64,000 nucleotides of DNA from Cryptomeria japonica. Lineage: Eukaryota > Streptophyta > Pinopsida > Cupressales > Cupressaceae. Both the position numbers and the translations under genes were made by a program. Positions within the stretch are counted from its first letter, which is position 1. Each line of letters starts with the position of its first letter. The DNA lies in contig NC_081408.1 of NCBI RefSeq assembly GCF_030272615.1, positions 405,549,389 through 405,613,388 of the forward strand, read 5' to 3'. Shown one piece after another: positions 19,854-32,929 of this stretch. The notes under the pieces are model-generated. The model was given only the letters and a program-made list of their open reading frames with translations. It did not search any database and had not been told where the DNA came from.

Positions 19854-22800
19854 ATGGACTCATCCTGCAACAAAAGAGGCAAAGAAATTGATAGACTCCC
19901 AACCACCATGAAATACCATTATCAAGGACTGGTCTATGTTTCAAATCTAGAGGATCAAATCAGATGGGTCACGGATACTGAAATTGGCCATATAGAAATT
20001 GAACATATCAAGGCTCAATTGGACAAACCTAGTCTGGAGGCCCTCCACCAGAGAATCAAGAGGACCGGCCTAGTTGAAGCTATTATCTTCCCACAATCAT
20101 TATAGGCACCAAAGTTCATAATGACCATTGCTCCATTTTATAACTCAGAAACTAGAAAGTGCACAAATGCACAGGGAAAGATAGTCATAGACTTGTCTCC
20201 AGATATGCTTGGGTTTGTCTTTGGAATCCCAACCAGGGAGGAAATATTTTTGTTAACTGAAGAAGAGACCTTAAAAGCATGGAGTGACAAGATATCAGCT
20301 AGTAGGAGGCACATGAATACAAACTAGTTAGAAGAAGAAAGAAAGATAAGACTCAAGGCAATGGAGATCCTAAAGGCAGACTTCAAAGAGCCTCAAAGAA
20401 ACTTAATCATCATGCTCAACAAGGCCTTTGGCAAGCCGGATTGCAAGCATTTTCATCCCTGGATGTTCCAATTCATGAGCACTATTTTAATAAGAAAACA
20501 ATATTTTGATTGGTTGCAGATCCTCTTTGACAATATCTGCAAGCAGATGAAATAAGTTCAACATACTCAAAAGTTCTTTTTCACGTCATATGTCATCTGG
20601 GTAGCCGCTAGAGCTTGAAAGTTTCTAGGGTTACAAGTAGAAGTTCAATTGGGAGAAGAGGAAGGACAGAAGAAGATATGGGAGTATTATGCTTAGCTCA
20701 CTCTAGCCAATGCAAAGACTCATTTTAAAAGAGTTAATGATGCCTTTGTCTTCCCAATAATAATCAAATTGATAGGAGATGCAAGATATCGGATTAGCTC
20801 GAAGGCCATGGCTATCATATGAGAATGGGCATGTTGGTTTATCCAAAACCCACGCTCTACTTACATCAGGGTTAGCGGATTCATAGGAAACCCAATGCTG
20901 CTACCCCAATACTGCAATGATAGGATAATTTTACTACAATATGTGAGGCAGCTTGTGGGCCTCCAGTCACTTTTGTCATCAAAAAACAAAGCAGGTATCG
21001 ATTTCTCAGTGTCTATTGGATACATTGCATGTTCCAAAATACAAGTAGTGAAGTTAGCAGAACATGAGCTTCAAGATTTGAACTTGAAAGAGTATGATCA
21101 TGCTAGGGAGTTCTATGATCCGTACGGGAAACTTAAACAAGTTATGCCTAAGGCATATGAGGGGCATAGACCCAGCTTGGAGGACTTTTGGGCCAACCTT
21201 CAAGATAGTTTCGAGGTTAGGGAGAAGAACTATAACAAGTTATTTGTGCCACAGGTGAGAGATTTCAGAATCGAGACTAACCTCCCTAAAGAACTTAGGG
21301 ATGATGGTGAAATTAGGGATAGATAAAAGGCCTCTTTCCCCAATAAAATGGTCTGCAAGTGAAGACACAAATATGGAAAAGGTCTCCCAGGTGGTCATCA
21401 ATAGGACCAAGCAATGGTTATGCTAAAGGGTAAGGCCCAGTGTCTGAAAGGTGAAATATAAGGAATCCACTTTAGGGGTACCTTGGTCAAGGGGCCATAA
21501 GGAGTACTCTCGAAAGACAAGGACAACCTTGAGGCAGAATACGTCCACCGATCTAGGTGAAGAAGGAAAACCTCAAGAAAGCACTAAGGACTTACTGAAG
21601 AAACTCCAAGAAAACATGAGCGAGTCTGAATTATAAAGAAGGCTTCGGACCTGGGAGTGACCGATGGATTGGGAGCGGTACCACTGGCCAAAGTTCTCCC
21701 ATCGAAGAAGGCTATAGGGAACACTAAAGGAGAGGGTACCCAAGAAGAAGAAGAAAATATCAAAATTACTAAGGAGATACCAGCTTAGCTACCTTCAACA
21801 AATACCACAAATGCTCCAGGCACTAGTGGCCCCGCACCACCACTAGTCAATATATCCGTAGGGCAGCCCGAAGTGCAAGGGGTCAGACCTACCACTGAAG
21901 GAATAAAAGTTAGAAACCTCAAGTCTGATTTGAATCAGGAGGAAGAGGATCTTGAGCAACAATGACCGCTAGAAGGCGAACAAGAAGGGGATGAGGCAGG
22001 AGATCTCCTGAATGAAAGACTAGTGTTAACCCCTTAAGATCAAGAGGACCTTCTTAAGGATATAGCAACCGGGCAAGGGGAAACAGAGGTAGGTGATGAA
22101 GAAATGGCATTTAATGAGAAGGTTAGTGGCAAACTAGGAGCTTTACACAAGCAACAAGCTCTCCAAACTAATTTAGCTCATCATGTTATACTACCTCAAG
22201 ACCCCGGGCAAATGGAAGTAGAGGAACAGGCGGAGGTTCATGTTATAATTGCGGATATAGTGTTACATCAAGGTGACAAGGATGAAGATATACTTCAATG
22301 GTTGGAATTTACCTTTGGGAAGAAAAAGAGAAAAGAAGAGCTCCCTAACATCACTCTACAACAAGTAATCACCAAGGAGCCACCAAAGGCTAAGAAGCTG
22401 AAAACTGTTCATCACCTATCAAAAACTAGTTCCGGCGAAGTGATTGCAGATGTGGTAGTTCCATCTCAGGCTGAGGGATAGGCTTCTCCCAAATACCAAA
22501 TATCACAGATAAATTTGGGAAAACAAACCAAGTGGGGGGAGCTAGATACTTTGGAGTTAGCCACAAGCGTCATCAGAGGACGTGTAGGGAAGGAGCATAC
22601 TTCCAATGTGGAACTCAAAGCACAACTAGGATAATATAAGTAGCTGCTAATTGAAATGAGAAAACCCCTAGACTCCTGCAGAATTGATGACTTGCCTTCT
22701 ACCTCATCACTTCGAGATGAAGAAGTAAAAGCGTTAATGGAGGTGAGGCGGGTGGCAGCTGCAGCCAATTCACGGGCCCAAGTAAATACGGCCAAAATAA

Positions 22801-23441
22801 GATTATTTTTCTAAGATACTATGGGGATGTATAGTAAGGCGATACAAGTAGGCAGATCTTTGGCTTCCTGTTCCACACAATGGGAACAGAACTCGAACAT
22901 TTTCACCAAACAATTCCAAGTTTTGAAGAAGATATTGCGGCTAGGGGAAGAGACGGTGATAAAGGAGGACCTCTTAGGTGGTGACAGCTATAAAAACTTA
23001 CAGTCTTATGTATACATCTTGGAGCTAAAGATTAAAATGTTTCAGCAATATATCAAGGATATGACCAAGATTTGGGACCCTCTCCTTAGAGAAATTATGT
23101 CATACGATCATTTTTTAAAGAATATGCTAGGACCTTTTGGCCTCATATTAGCGGATATAGGAATAATGGACCAGCAACAATTTTTGAATCAGTGGGATGC
23201 ATATGAGGCACATCACCTAGGACCCGCGACCCAGTTTGATGTCACCCTTATGGAGAGATACACGTATCTGATTACTCAGTGTCAAGAGGTGGCACACATA
23301 GTGAAGGAGTTAGAGAAGGGGAGAACGCGTGTAGATGAAGTTTTGAAGAAGTATAAGTTTAGAGTTAAGCATGTAGCAAATCCTCTGGTTCAAGAAGTTG
23401 CATGTATAATTGATAATTATAGAGTGTTTATCATGAAATAA
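19854..23441 (+). pseudogene. LTR-encoded long ORF (copy 2)
   Basis: Second copy of the unnamed LTR ORF, from MDSSCNKRGKEIDRLPTTMK to the TAA at 23439; 1,196 codons if frames are followed. The last third is open for 206 codons (22821-23441), ending IIDNYRVFIMK. It keeps FVFGIPTREE, the LPQYCNDRIILLQYVRQLVG version of the central motif (about 20900) and the charged middle. The private stop at 20103 corresponds to CAA in copy 1, and the stop of copy 1 at 5744 is AGA here. Stops at 20694 and 21786 are shared with copy 1. I do not know its function. Confidence 0.75.
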
Positions 23442-24488
23442 AGGATAAGCACACAATTGCTAAAGATAGAAAAGCTTTTTTTATCCTTAAATCTTGTATT
23501 TTTAACTGCGGCTCCTACTCGAGTTCCAATTTCGAGATAAATTCTACATCATTACGAAAACGTGGCTCACCTAGCAGGGTTTGTGTAGTGCTCATGCAGT
23601 CCCTATTTTGTAGTTGTTAAGTGGAGTGTCAAGGCAGAAACTTGCAAGTTAACTGCGACTCCTAGTTTTCGTTCTTAATTTAGAGTAGGGTTATTTCCTA
23701 GATAGTAGGGTAAAGAACTTATATAAATTGAGAAGTTGGATTCATTTGTAAGGGTCCCAAATTGATGATTTGTGGCCTACTTAGAGATTTTAGAATATTT
23801 GCGGATTGTTAAGAAGTTTGAGTTGTTTTTGTTATACATTCATTAAGATTAATATGAGAAGCAGCTTGTAGATTGCCTGATCTACGTTTATATTCTACCA
23901 AATTGTTCTGTGTAATCTAGTAACATCTATTATTTGGAGTTAGCAACGTGGTTTAATATTTTTGTCCATCACTTTATGAATCATATTGCGCACGTCAGTG
24001 GTGTATGAGAATTATTGTGATAGGCCATATTGTTGATGATTTTATTTCCATAAATTTGTGAAATTGATGATTTTGCAGGTTTTCTGGAGGTTCGTTGTTG
24101 AATGCTAACTTGGATAATATTTGATAATTGCTTGGATTGCAGGGAACTAATTGAGTAGTTCATTAAGTTGTCATTATATTGGAATTTATTTTTATTTTCT
24201 TGTTTGTCTTTATGCTTCGCATTTTATTTCCCAGAGAATCTTAAACTGTAAAACTACAAAAAGAAAGGAAGCGCAGTTACCCATAACCAGCAAGATTTAG
24301 TTCTAACCAGTAGACCCCTTTATAGGTATAACCACATCAACCATTGGGCTGCCCATCACCGTTAAGACCCGACTATAGAGACCTTGGAGTAGTGAGTTTT
24401 CCCCAACTCGTTACTTTTCAGGAGAGGTGGTGAGTGTTCACATTGGCTACCTTACTGTTGGCGGGTGTGTCAAAAAGAGTCGTCAACA

Positions 24489-24493
24489 ATACA
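24489..24493. repeat. Target site duplication ATACA (right) of Tat-A
   Basis: Identical to 4363-4367; marks the right edge of the 20-kb insertion. Confidence 0.9.
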
Positions 24494-25360
24494 ATTCATT
24501 TTGAACATAAAATTTATCCATCACCATTTCAAATGCTCTGATATGATCTTATGCTGAAATGACATGGTTCTCTGAGAATTTAGGCATTGCATTTCTCACT
24601 TCATTATCAATCGGATTTGGGTATCCTAGGATCCAAAAAAAATCCAGTTCTCTGAATCTAGTTGTATTCATCGGTCTCCTTGCAAACAATTTTTTTCTCT
24701 GATGTTCTTGGTATTGTGCTTCCTGATTTTGTACGTGGGCCTTTTTGGAACTATTGGTATTGTTTATTCTAATAATTCCCACCATAACTAAAGGGTGGTA
24801 TGTAATGTCCAGTCCCAAAAGGGTTATATCCCCTATTATGATAACCTATTCCACCTTGACATGCCATACTAGTTCTAAAGGGTATGGAAGTTGCAACTAA
24901 ACGAATATTAGAACTACTAACATGAGTAGATGTCATTGGCATGGTGTATTAAGTGTATTGTGAAGTATTTCCAGCTGAAGTAGTCATTGAGGAATGTGAT
25001 GTATTACTAGCCATAGGCATGCTTTGTTGTAATTAGGTAGACGTGTGGGGAATATATTGTGTAGTCATGTTGACCACTTCCTAAGCTATCATGTCTCTTT
25101 TTTGTAATAGAATCAATCTTCTTTTTTATTTTTCAATCATAAGGCTCTCATCCTACAAATCATGCTCCAAATATCCTTGTGTCTAGTTTCTTGATCAGGA
25201 TGATCTATTGCTAGTACTCCAAGGTGATTAGAACCCTAGAGGGGTACTAAAAGGCCTTTGTATACTATTATCACCTCCCTGATATTGGCATGCCAAAGCT
25301 CTATGTGCATTATTTAGTACCATCACATCATTACTAATTTTGGATATTTCGTTCATCTTT
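24494..25360 (-). pseudogene. gag: Tat-B gag, N-terminal half
   Basis: Minus-strand reading from about 25360: a Ser/Thr/Met-rich low-complexity head, then RFRELDFFWILGYPNPIDNE at about 24660, a TGA-interrupted DHIRAFEMVMDKFYVQN, ending exactly at the Tat-A insertion. The continuation is at 4362-2996. The segment 24549-24818 is open. The start codon cannot be fixed because the 5' part has several stops. Confidence 0.7.
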
Positions 25361-26689
25361 TGTATGGAAGTTTTCTTCATTTGCAAGTGGATTTATATAT
25401 TGACTGTAACACCTCCCATTTTTATCTCTGGGGTTCCATTTCAGCTTAATTTATTTTCTTTTGAATTTGATTTTGGTTTTTTCTTCTGTTACATTTTCTT
25501 GGTGCTAATTCTATATAATCAACTGGAGGGTCTTTATGTAATGACCTTCTTCCAAAAATATAAAGTTTAATTGGACCCTCAAATCCTGATTTATTAGTGA
25601 TTTTCTTTTTGGTGAATATCAATTCTTAAGTAATATCTGATATTGTAATAAATAGAGTCAAAGTCATCACCCCTTACAAAGAGGAATAAATTATTTTTTT
25701 CTTTTGGGCTCTTTTCTACGACAGAGTCACTTTCACAATCAACTGCAATACTTCCCCAAAATTATTTGACTTTCTCAATGACAATCCTTTATGTTCATGC
25801 CCCAACAAAGTATTTAATTTGTTGGTTCCCAAATCAACAAATTGCAAAACCCTAACACATACTAAGTTCTATATTCAGGTTGTGCAATTGGCTTGGCCAA
25901 CAAACAAGGATCTTCTAAAAGAAGATGTCTTCTTCTCTTCAAGCTATGCAAAACCTTGGTGGGTATACCTTTGATGAATATAGTAGATTTATAATTTTGT
26001 GTTGAAACCCTAATTTAGATCCACTTAATATGGCACGTATATTTGAAGTGGATGTATTATACCTTATTACTCCTACTTCTATCTACTCCTTTGAAATAAA
26101 TAAATGAAAACTAAATCCTCAACAAAAATTATTTAACAATTTTTTAGATCAGTGCTTTCCTTCAGGGCTACAGAGTTATATACATCTGGTCCCTGATTAT
26201 AATTCAAGTTACTTGGCATTCCAATGTGTTTATACTTTATATAAACATGCACAAATGTAATATTATCTAGTTCTTTTTTTTAATGCAATAATTTTCTCCC
26301 AAATTTTAACTTAATTAAAAGGAATTTTGAATGCCTCACAAAAACCAACTAACCAAATCACACAAAGCAAAGAAAGTTGCTTTGATAAATAAAAAATACC
26401 CTTGATATTTTTAATTAAACAAATGAGAAAGAAATAAATTGGAGACAACCATAGAATATTTAATTATCCACTATCAACAAATAGCTGAGCATAGGAAACT
26501 TGGATTCTTTTATTAAAATCAACTGCTGTAAAGAAAGTGCATTTTTTTTTTGCCAGTATTTTTTGTCTACTTTTTATCTCCTATCTGTCTATCTCTACCT
26601 CTATTTGGCCCTAGTGTCTTCCCTTATATATCAAAATTGGGAGAAACAACAAGCTTTAGATTGTTACAACATAATCATCTTAAAATAGC
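25361..26689 (-). other. Probable Tat-B leader and LTR tail, no gene seen
   Basis: AT-rich, no supported ORF. By position, between Tat-B gag and the LINE, it should hold the Tat-B leader and the 3' end of its 5' LTR. I could not find a clear primer site or LTR terminus. The length (about 1.3 kb) matches the equivalent Tat-A interval (8769-9869). Confidence 0.4.
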
Positions 26690-26695
26690 GCAGGA

Positions 26696-28405
26696 ATGGA
26701 GGGAACAACGCAACTAGAGGGAAATTTGAATTCTGTGAATGGAGGGAACAACTCGGTTGGTTCCTCTGGTTCTGTTGCCTCTGCAGCTCAAGGACAACCT
26801 ATGGGATCTATGATGGATGATGAGGATGGGAGATAGGATGGGGACCCATGGCATCAGGACCCTCCTCCTGACTATAAAAATAATGAAGATTCTTCAAAAT
26901 CGGGTCCCGAGATCGTTAACGCTGACTTGGAAAAGATGACAGAGGTGAAGGCTCTCAAACCCTGGAACCGTCTTTTTGCAAACAAACCCACTGGTAAATC
27001 GCCCTTCCCCTCTATGGAAGACATTTTTGATAAAAAAAAAAAAGGCAAATTTTTGATTGCAGTACCAGATATGGTTATCGATCATAGTATATCTCTAATG
27101 GACTTTTCTCTAGTGGGAAAATTTGTCGAACCACGACCAAATATTGAGGATGTTAGATCTTTTTTAAAGAGAAAATGGAGGTTGAAAGGTCAGGTTGATG
27201 TTTCTGCCCTATCAAGGGGTTTTTTTGTTTTCTCCTTCTCTTATGGGGAAGATCTGGAAATGACTTTGAGCAGTGGACCATGGATGTTTGGTAAATCTTC
27301 ATTATCCCTTAAGAAATGGTCTCCAAATATGGAACTCAATGACTCTTTTTTTGAATCCGCTCTGGTCTGGGTAAGGCTTCCTGGTTTGCCGCTTGAATTC
27401 TAGGTGGAGGATGTTTTCTCAGGTATTGCTAACTCCTTTAGGGAGCTTTTAGCTATAGATCCTATGATAGCAGCACGAAAGAGACTAGTGTATGCCAGGA
27501 TTTGTGTCAATATTTCTCAGAATATGGATCTTCCCAGTTCTATTGAAATAAACTCGAAACTTGGGTTATGGGAGCAAACCATAGAGTTTGAGTCCCTCCC
27601 CTTTGTGTGCTTCTCTTGTAATAAAGCTGGACATTGGGCTAAGGCTTGCCCAAGTAACCCCAAAAAGTCCCAGAAGTCTAACAATCATGTTAAACAGATA
27701 TGGAAAGAGAAGACTAATAAAAAGGAGGACAGTAGAGTGGAAGGAGGAAGTGTACTTCCTAGTAACCTAAAAGATATAACAGAAGATGATAGGAAAGCTA
27801 GTCATCTCAAGATTACCCTTCAGAAGGAAGATAAAAAGAATGAAAATAGTGGATTTGAGATCAAAACAGTCAATGTATTTGAAGTTTTACATACTCAGGA
27901 GGAAGAGAATGTAACCATAGAAGTAATTCTTGAAGAGGGTGAGATTGACAACATGAATGAATCCCAATATGAGGCCCATCAATTTTTAGTAATGAAAAGT
28001 AATAAAGCTTGTCCAAATGACTTTTAAGGACCTGAAGTTATTGTTGGAGGAAAAAAGAATAAGTTTAGATTGCCTTAGGTTAACCTAAATTCTCTATTTC
28101 AGAGTGTTGGAACTAAAATGCCCACCTCCTCTTAGAACGGTGGAGATCCGTGGAATAATAAGAAAGCTTCTCACAAAGATGAAGATGATGAAGAGATAAT
28201 AGGGGTGGGAAAAAAGAAAAATAAGAAAATAGGATGCTCTAATGGGATTAAAACTAGGACCAGATCTAAGGCGGATATTGCTCTTTCCAAATCTCCGCAG
28301 GGTCGTAAACCCATGAAGTGGCATAGGGACCAGGAGAGAAAACAAAGCACAGCTGATGGAAGGCAACAAACTATTCAGGAATCCTACTCTCAAGTTTCCA
28401 AATGA
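26696..28405 (+). pseudogene. LINE ORF1: DUF4283-like and CCHC zinc-knuckle protein
   Basis: RNA-binding chaperone-type protein of plant LINEs. ATG at 26696 (MEGTTQLEGN...). DUF4283-like region at about 27100-27400 (SLVGKFVEPRPNIEDVRSF, FFVFSFSYGEDLEMTLSSGP, ALVWVRLPGLPLEF), then CFSCNKAGHWAKAC at 27608-27649 and a Lys/Glu-rich tail. The frame is single throughout but carries stops near 26834, at 27401, near 28025 and near 28075-28135. Its final TGA (28403-28405) overlaps the ATG of ORF2. Confidence 0.85.
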
Positions 28406-31400
28406 AGGTAATCTCCTGGAACATTCGACACCTAAATGGTCTCCATAAACATGATATTTTACTGAATCTTATTAGAGATCATAAGCTGGATATCATCCTG
28501 GTTCAGGAAACCAAAATGAGTAAGAAAAAAGTTGAAAATTTAAAATTATTTAAAAAGGGAGGAGTTTGTGGTAGTAGCTCAAATGGGGCATCAGGTGGGG
28601 AGGCTATATTTTGGAACAATAAAACTATTTTTGGAGATCTGATAGATGCAGATGGTAATATTATATCAATGAAAGTAAAAAGTATTACTGAAGGAAAGGA
28701 ATGGGTGGTTACCAACATTTGTGCCCCAAATTCCAAAGCTACTAGGAGTAAATTTTGGGACAAAATCCAGTAGAAAAGAAGGTTTTTTTCTCATGATAGC
28801 TGGTTGTTGATGGGAGATTTCAATACCCTGTTGCAAGGAATTGACAAATTTGGAGGAACTCAAGCCCAACTGGATAGTAGGACTGACCTGATGGACTTCA
28901 TCAATGCCAATGCCTTGATTGATGTTGATCTTACTAGAGCTTCCTACACTTGGTCTAATCGAAGGGACAGAGGAGACCTCATTCAGGTAAGGCTTGATAG
29001 ATCCCTTATCACTCATGACTGGATCCTTACACATAGATGTTCTTTGTCTGTCATTAATAGAATTGGCTCGGATCATTATCCCATTTCTTTTGTTGCTGAG
29101 TCTGTTAAGAGCAAACATTGTTTTCCTTTCTGGTTTGAGAAAATGTGGATATCACACCCATCTTTGGAAAAATCCATTGCCAATTGGTGGAATATTAATA
29201 TGGATGGATCTGCCATGTACAAAGTTGCTAAAAAACTTAGAAACATCAAAGATAACATCAAGATCTAGAATAAGAAGGTTTTTGGAGATATTTTTGAATA
29301 AAAAAAAAGTTGAAGGAGGAATTAGAATAGATCCAAAAATCTATTCAGAAAGATGGATATAATAAGTATCCCAAGGCTAAGGAAGATGATATTCTAGCCA
29401 AACTTCACAAGACTATATCCAGGGAGGAAATCTACTGGAGACAGAGATCTAAGGCTATTTGGTTGGAAGCTGGGGATAGAAACACTAAATTCTTTCACAT
29501 GGCTTCCATGAAACATAAAGCTGCCAATAGAATATCTAGATTAATTGCTGATGACAAAATTCTTCTTAAAGATGATGACATTGGGGATGAAGTAGTTAGG
29601 TTCTTCTCTCAGCTCCTCACTGGTAGTAGGGATATTGACATTGCTAAGCAACAAGACCTGGTTGATAACATTCCCAAGATTATTGAACCTCACTAGAATA
29701 AGACTTTATTTGCCATCTCTATTGCTGATGAAATTAAAAAAGTTGTTTTTTTATTTTCAAGGGGATAAGGCTCTGGGCCTGGATGGTTTTCCCATGTTCT
29801 TCTTTCAGGAATATTGGCATATTGTGGGTAAAGTAACAGTAAATATTGTTAAAGAATTCATTGGGTCCAGAAGAATCCTTAAGGAAATCAATTCTACTTT
29901 TATTTCTCTAATTCCTAAGGTGGCTGGGGCTGACTCTATGGGAAATTTTATGCCAATAAGTCTTTGTAATTCCTTTTATAAGATTATTTCTAAAGTTATA
30001 ACTTCCAGACTTTTGGTTGTTCTCCCCTTTGTCATCTCTGAGGAGCAAAAAGGATTTGTCCCTGGTAGGCAGATTTTGGATTCTATTATTCTTGTGCATG
30101 TGAATATCCATTCTCTTAATGCTGCTAATAAAGAAGGGTTTCAGATAAAATTGGATCTAGCAAAATCCTATGATAGAATGGAATGGCAGGTTCTTTTCAA
30201 GATTATGGAGGCCTTTGGATTTGATGAGAAGGTAATTAAAGTTACCAGAGAACTGATATCTACCCCAATTTTTTCTATCCTTATTAATGGGTCTTCGTCT
30301 AGATTTTTTAAATCTTCTAAGGGACTTAGGAAAGGAGACCCTATTTCTCCTATACTTTTTACAATCTTGGCGGAGAGTATGAGCAGACTGATTCAAAAAA
30401 TGAAAGTGAATAAAACCATCAAAGGACTACAACCCTCCTCTGCTAATGTGTCTTGTACTCATCAACAGTTTGTTGATGACACAATTTTAATGGGATATTC
30501 TTCTATTGGTGAGGTTGTTGCCTTCAAAGGTGCTCTTAGCTCTTATTCTTTGGCAACCGATCAACAAGCTAATTGGGAGAAGTCAGCTATTTATTTCATA
30601 AATACCCCTATTATGAGGCAGCAGAGAATTGCTAACATCATTGGTTGTAAGGTGGAGATGCTCCCCTCCACTTATTTGGGTCTCCCTCTGGGTTTGGTTC
30701 CCCCAAACTCCTTCTGGAACTTGTTAATTGATAAACTCAACAATAAATTGGTAGGTTGCAAAGGATCTATGCTATCTCAAGCTGGTAAGCTTCGACTTCT
30801 TCAAGCCACTCTTCAGAATCTTCATGTCTATGCTCTTAGCTTGTTTGGTATTCCGGCTAAATTTTCTGAAGCTTTAGAGAGGATTTAGAAAAGATTTCTT
30901 TGGTCAGGGGTAGAAGACAAAAAAAGGATAGCCTTGGTTGCCTGGGACAAAGTGTGTAATCCTAAGTGCAAGGGGGATTTAGGTATCAAAGTTCTTAAAA
31001 CTTTTAACAAACTTCTGCTTGCTAAATAGATATGGAGGGCTTATGGCATTAAGAAAGATTGGAGTCGGGTGTGGTTTGAAAAATATATTCATGACCAGCC
31101 ACTTTACTCTCTTCTCTACTATGAAGATATCCCTGCTGGGTCTTTCATATGGAATAGTATAATCAAGTCCATAAAAGTTGCTAAAGCTAGAGCTAGATGG
31201 GTCCTTGGCAAAGGTGACAAAATCAGGTTCTGGGAGGATGTTTGGATTAAAGATGAACCTCTCTTTAATCAAGATTGCAGCCAATTCATTGATGAATGCA
31301 AAACAAGGTATGGGTCTATGGTTTGTAATTACTAGAAGGAGAATAAATGGGTGAGGCTTGATGCTATTTATGTTGGGTTTTCGTTGCTTCAGCAGGATCT

Positions 31401-32586
31401 GCTATCCTTTTCTATTAATAAAGAGTTTGATGATGTGTTTCTTTGGAAGAGTAATCCCAGGGGTAACTTCACTATTGCATCTGCTTATAAAAGAACTATT
31501 ACTCAGGTCAGCAACCCAATATGGACTAAAATATGGAATAGAGTCCTCATTCCTAAAGTTAACAAGTTTTTTGGGCTTGCAGTTCACAACAAGATTCTTA
31601 CCATTGATAACTTGGCTCGTAGATGTTTCATGTTTCCTAACAGGTGTGAGTTATGTCAGAAAGAGGCAGAATATGTGGATCATTTTTTTATCCATTGCTC
31701 CTTTACCTAGGAAATCTGGAGTAAATTTTGGGTGCAATGGAAAGTTGAATGGGTTATGCATAATAGTCTCAAGGAAGTCATTTGGCAATGGATCTTTCCC
31801 ACCAAATTTCCTCTCATCAAGACCCTCTGGTCCTTGATCCTTTCTATGACCTATTGGTATATCTGGAAGGAGAGAAATAACAAAATTTTTAGGGAGGCTA
31901 AGTGTACGTCTTAGGTGGTTTTTGAAAAGATTTGCAGGGCAATTAAAGAAAACATAAACACTCTTCATAGAAACAACAAGCAGTGGAGTTATCTTAATAT
32001 GAATGATAATGAGAAAGGTATCCTCATTGAATGGAATTTGATTCACAAGATTTGCAAATCTGGCATTAAGATTAGGAGAGAAAATGTTGTTTGGAGATTT
32101 CCCTTTCATGATTGGGTCAAGGTGAATTTTGGTGGGGCAGCCAAAGGCAATCCTGGGAAGTTGAGAGGGGAAGGAGTCATCAGAAATACTCATGGTGTTT
32201 GTATTTCTGCTATTGCCTCTCCCTTTGGAGTTCCAAACAATCATGTTGTTGAAGCTTGGGCAATGTTAAAATGCCTCCATCTTGCTCAAGGTTTTAAATT
32301 TTAAAAAATATGGTTGGAAGGGGACTCCCTCAATATTATTCGGGCTATCAAAGGAACTAGTTCTCCCTCTTGGAACATTTAAAATATCATTGAAAGTGCT
32401 AAAAAATTATTAAATGACTACGATAGTGTGTTCATTTCCCATACTCTAAGGGAAGGTAACAAGGTTGCTGATCTATTAGCTAATGAGGGGTTTTATTAAG
32501 AGGACACTAAATATATCAGAGAAGCCTATTGTAAGAAGGATGTCCAAGCACAATTATTATATGATTGTGTCCATGGTTCAAGTTAA
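28402..32586 (+). pseudogene. LINE ORF2: endonuclease, reverse transcriptase, RNase H
   Basis: Endonuclease motifs SWNIRHLN, VQETKM, MGDFNT and GSDHYPI (28411-29090). RT core: KALGLDGFPMFFFQEYW, FIPKVA-type box, SEEQKGFVPGRQILDSI, FQIKLDLAKSYDRMEW, GLRKGDPISPILF, and the catalytic FVDD at 30469-30480, intact. A zinc-binding linker domain is at 31350-31710. RNase H at 32100-32480 reads VNFGGAAKGNPG (catalytic Asp changed to Gly), VVEAWAM, EGDSLNI and NKVADLLAN. Frame breaks lie at an A-run near 29300 and a T-run near 29745; stops near 28771, 30886, 31027, 31333 and elsewhere. Confidence 0.9.
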
Positions 32587-32929
32587 GTTTATCATTACTT
32601 TTCTGGGTCCGGATATCAAAGACAGAGATTAGGGTTATGTGAAGTGTTAGCTGATGATCATTTTTAGGCATTGTGATTATGATCACTGGTGTGACGGGGC
32701 TAATGATAATAAGTGTTGGTTCAATGTGACTATTATTAAATACCTCTTCAAATTCAAGGAAATTACCCTATTTTTTGAGCCCAGCATTCTGTTCAAGAGT
32801 TTGCGCTTAAGTTCTGGTTTTCAGTTTTTGAGTAAATTGTGCTCTATTGAAAGCCTTGACCTGTATTTCAACATGGGAGGCAATCTTAATTGGAATGAGC
32901 ACTTTGGTTGTGATAATTGGAAAAGCGAA

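Larger units (their letters stand above)
4368..24488 (+). mobile_element. Tat-like Ty3/Gypsy element A, 20.1 kb, both LTRs and TSD
   Basis: Complete in outline: 5' LTR 4368-9815, primer site, gag, protease, archaeal-type RNase H, reverse transcriptase, Gypsy RNase H, integrase, about 1 kb of 3' non-coding DNA, 3' LTR 18876-24488. Perfect ATACA duplications flank it. It sits inside the gag gene of Tat-B in the opposite orientation. Two features are unusual: each LTR contains a long ORF, and aRH precedes RT. The LTRs differ by several percent by eye plus indels, so insertion is not recent. A Copia-type solo LTR interrupts its RNase H. Confidence 0.92.
18876..24488 (+). repeat. 3' LTR of Tat-A (5,613 bp)
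   Basis: Matches 4368-9815 from TGTTATGCC to TCGTCAACA. Compared with the 5' LTR it keeps a segment of about 95 bases near 22540-22635 that the 5' copy has lost (junction at about 7955), and it lacks about 20 bases present at about 6705-6730 in the 5' copy. Followed by ATACA (24489-24493), the right-hand duplication. The tail 23442-24488 is non-coding. Confidence 0.92.
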
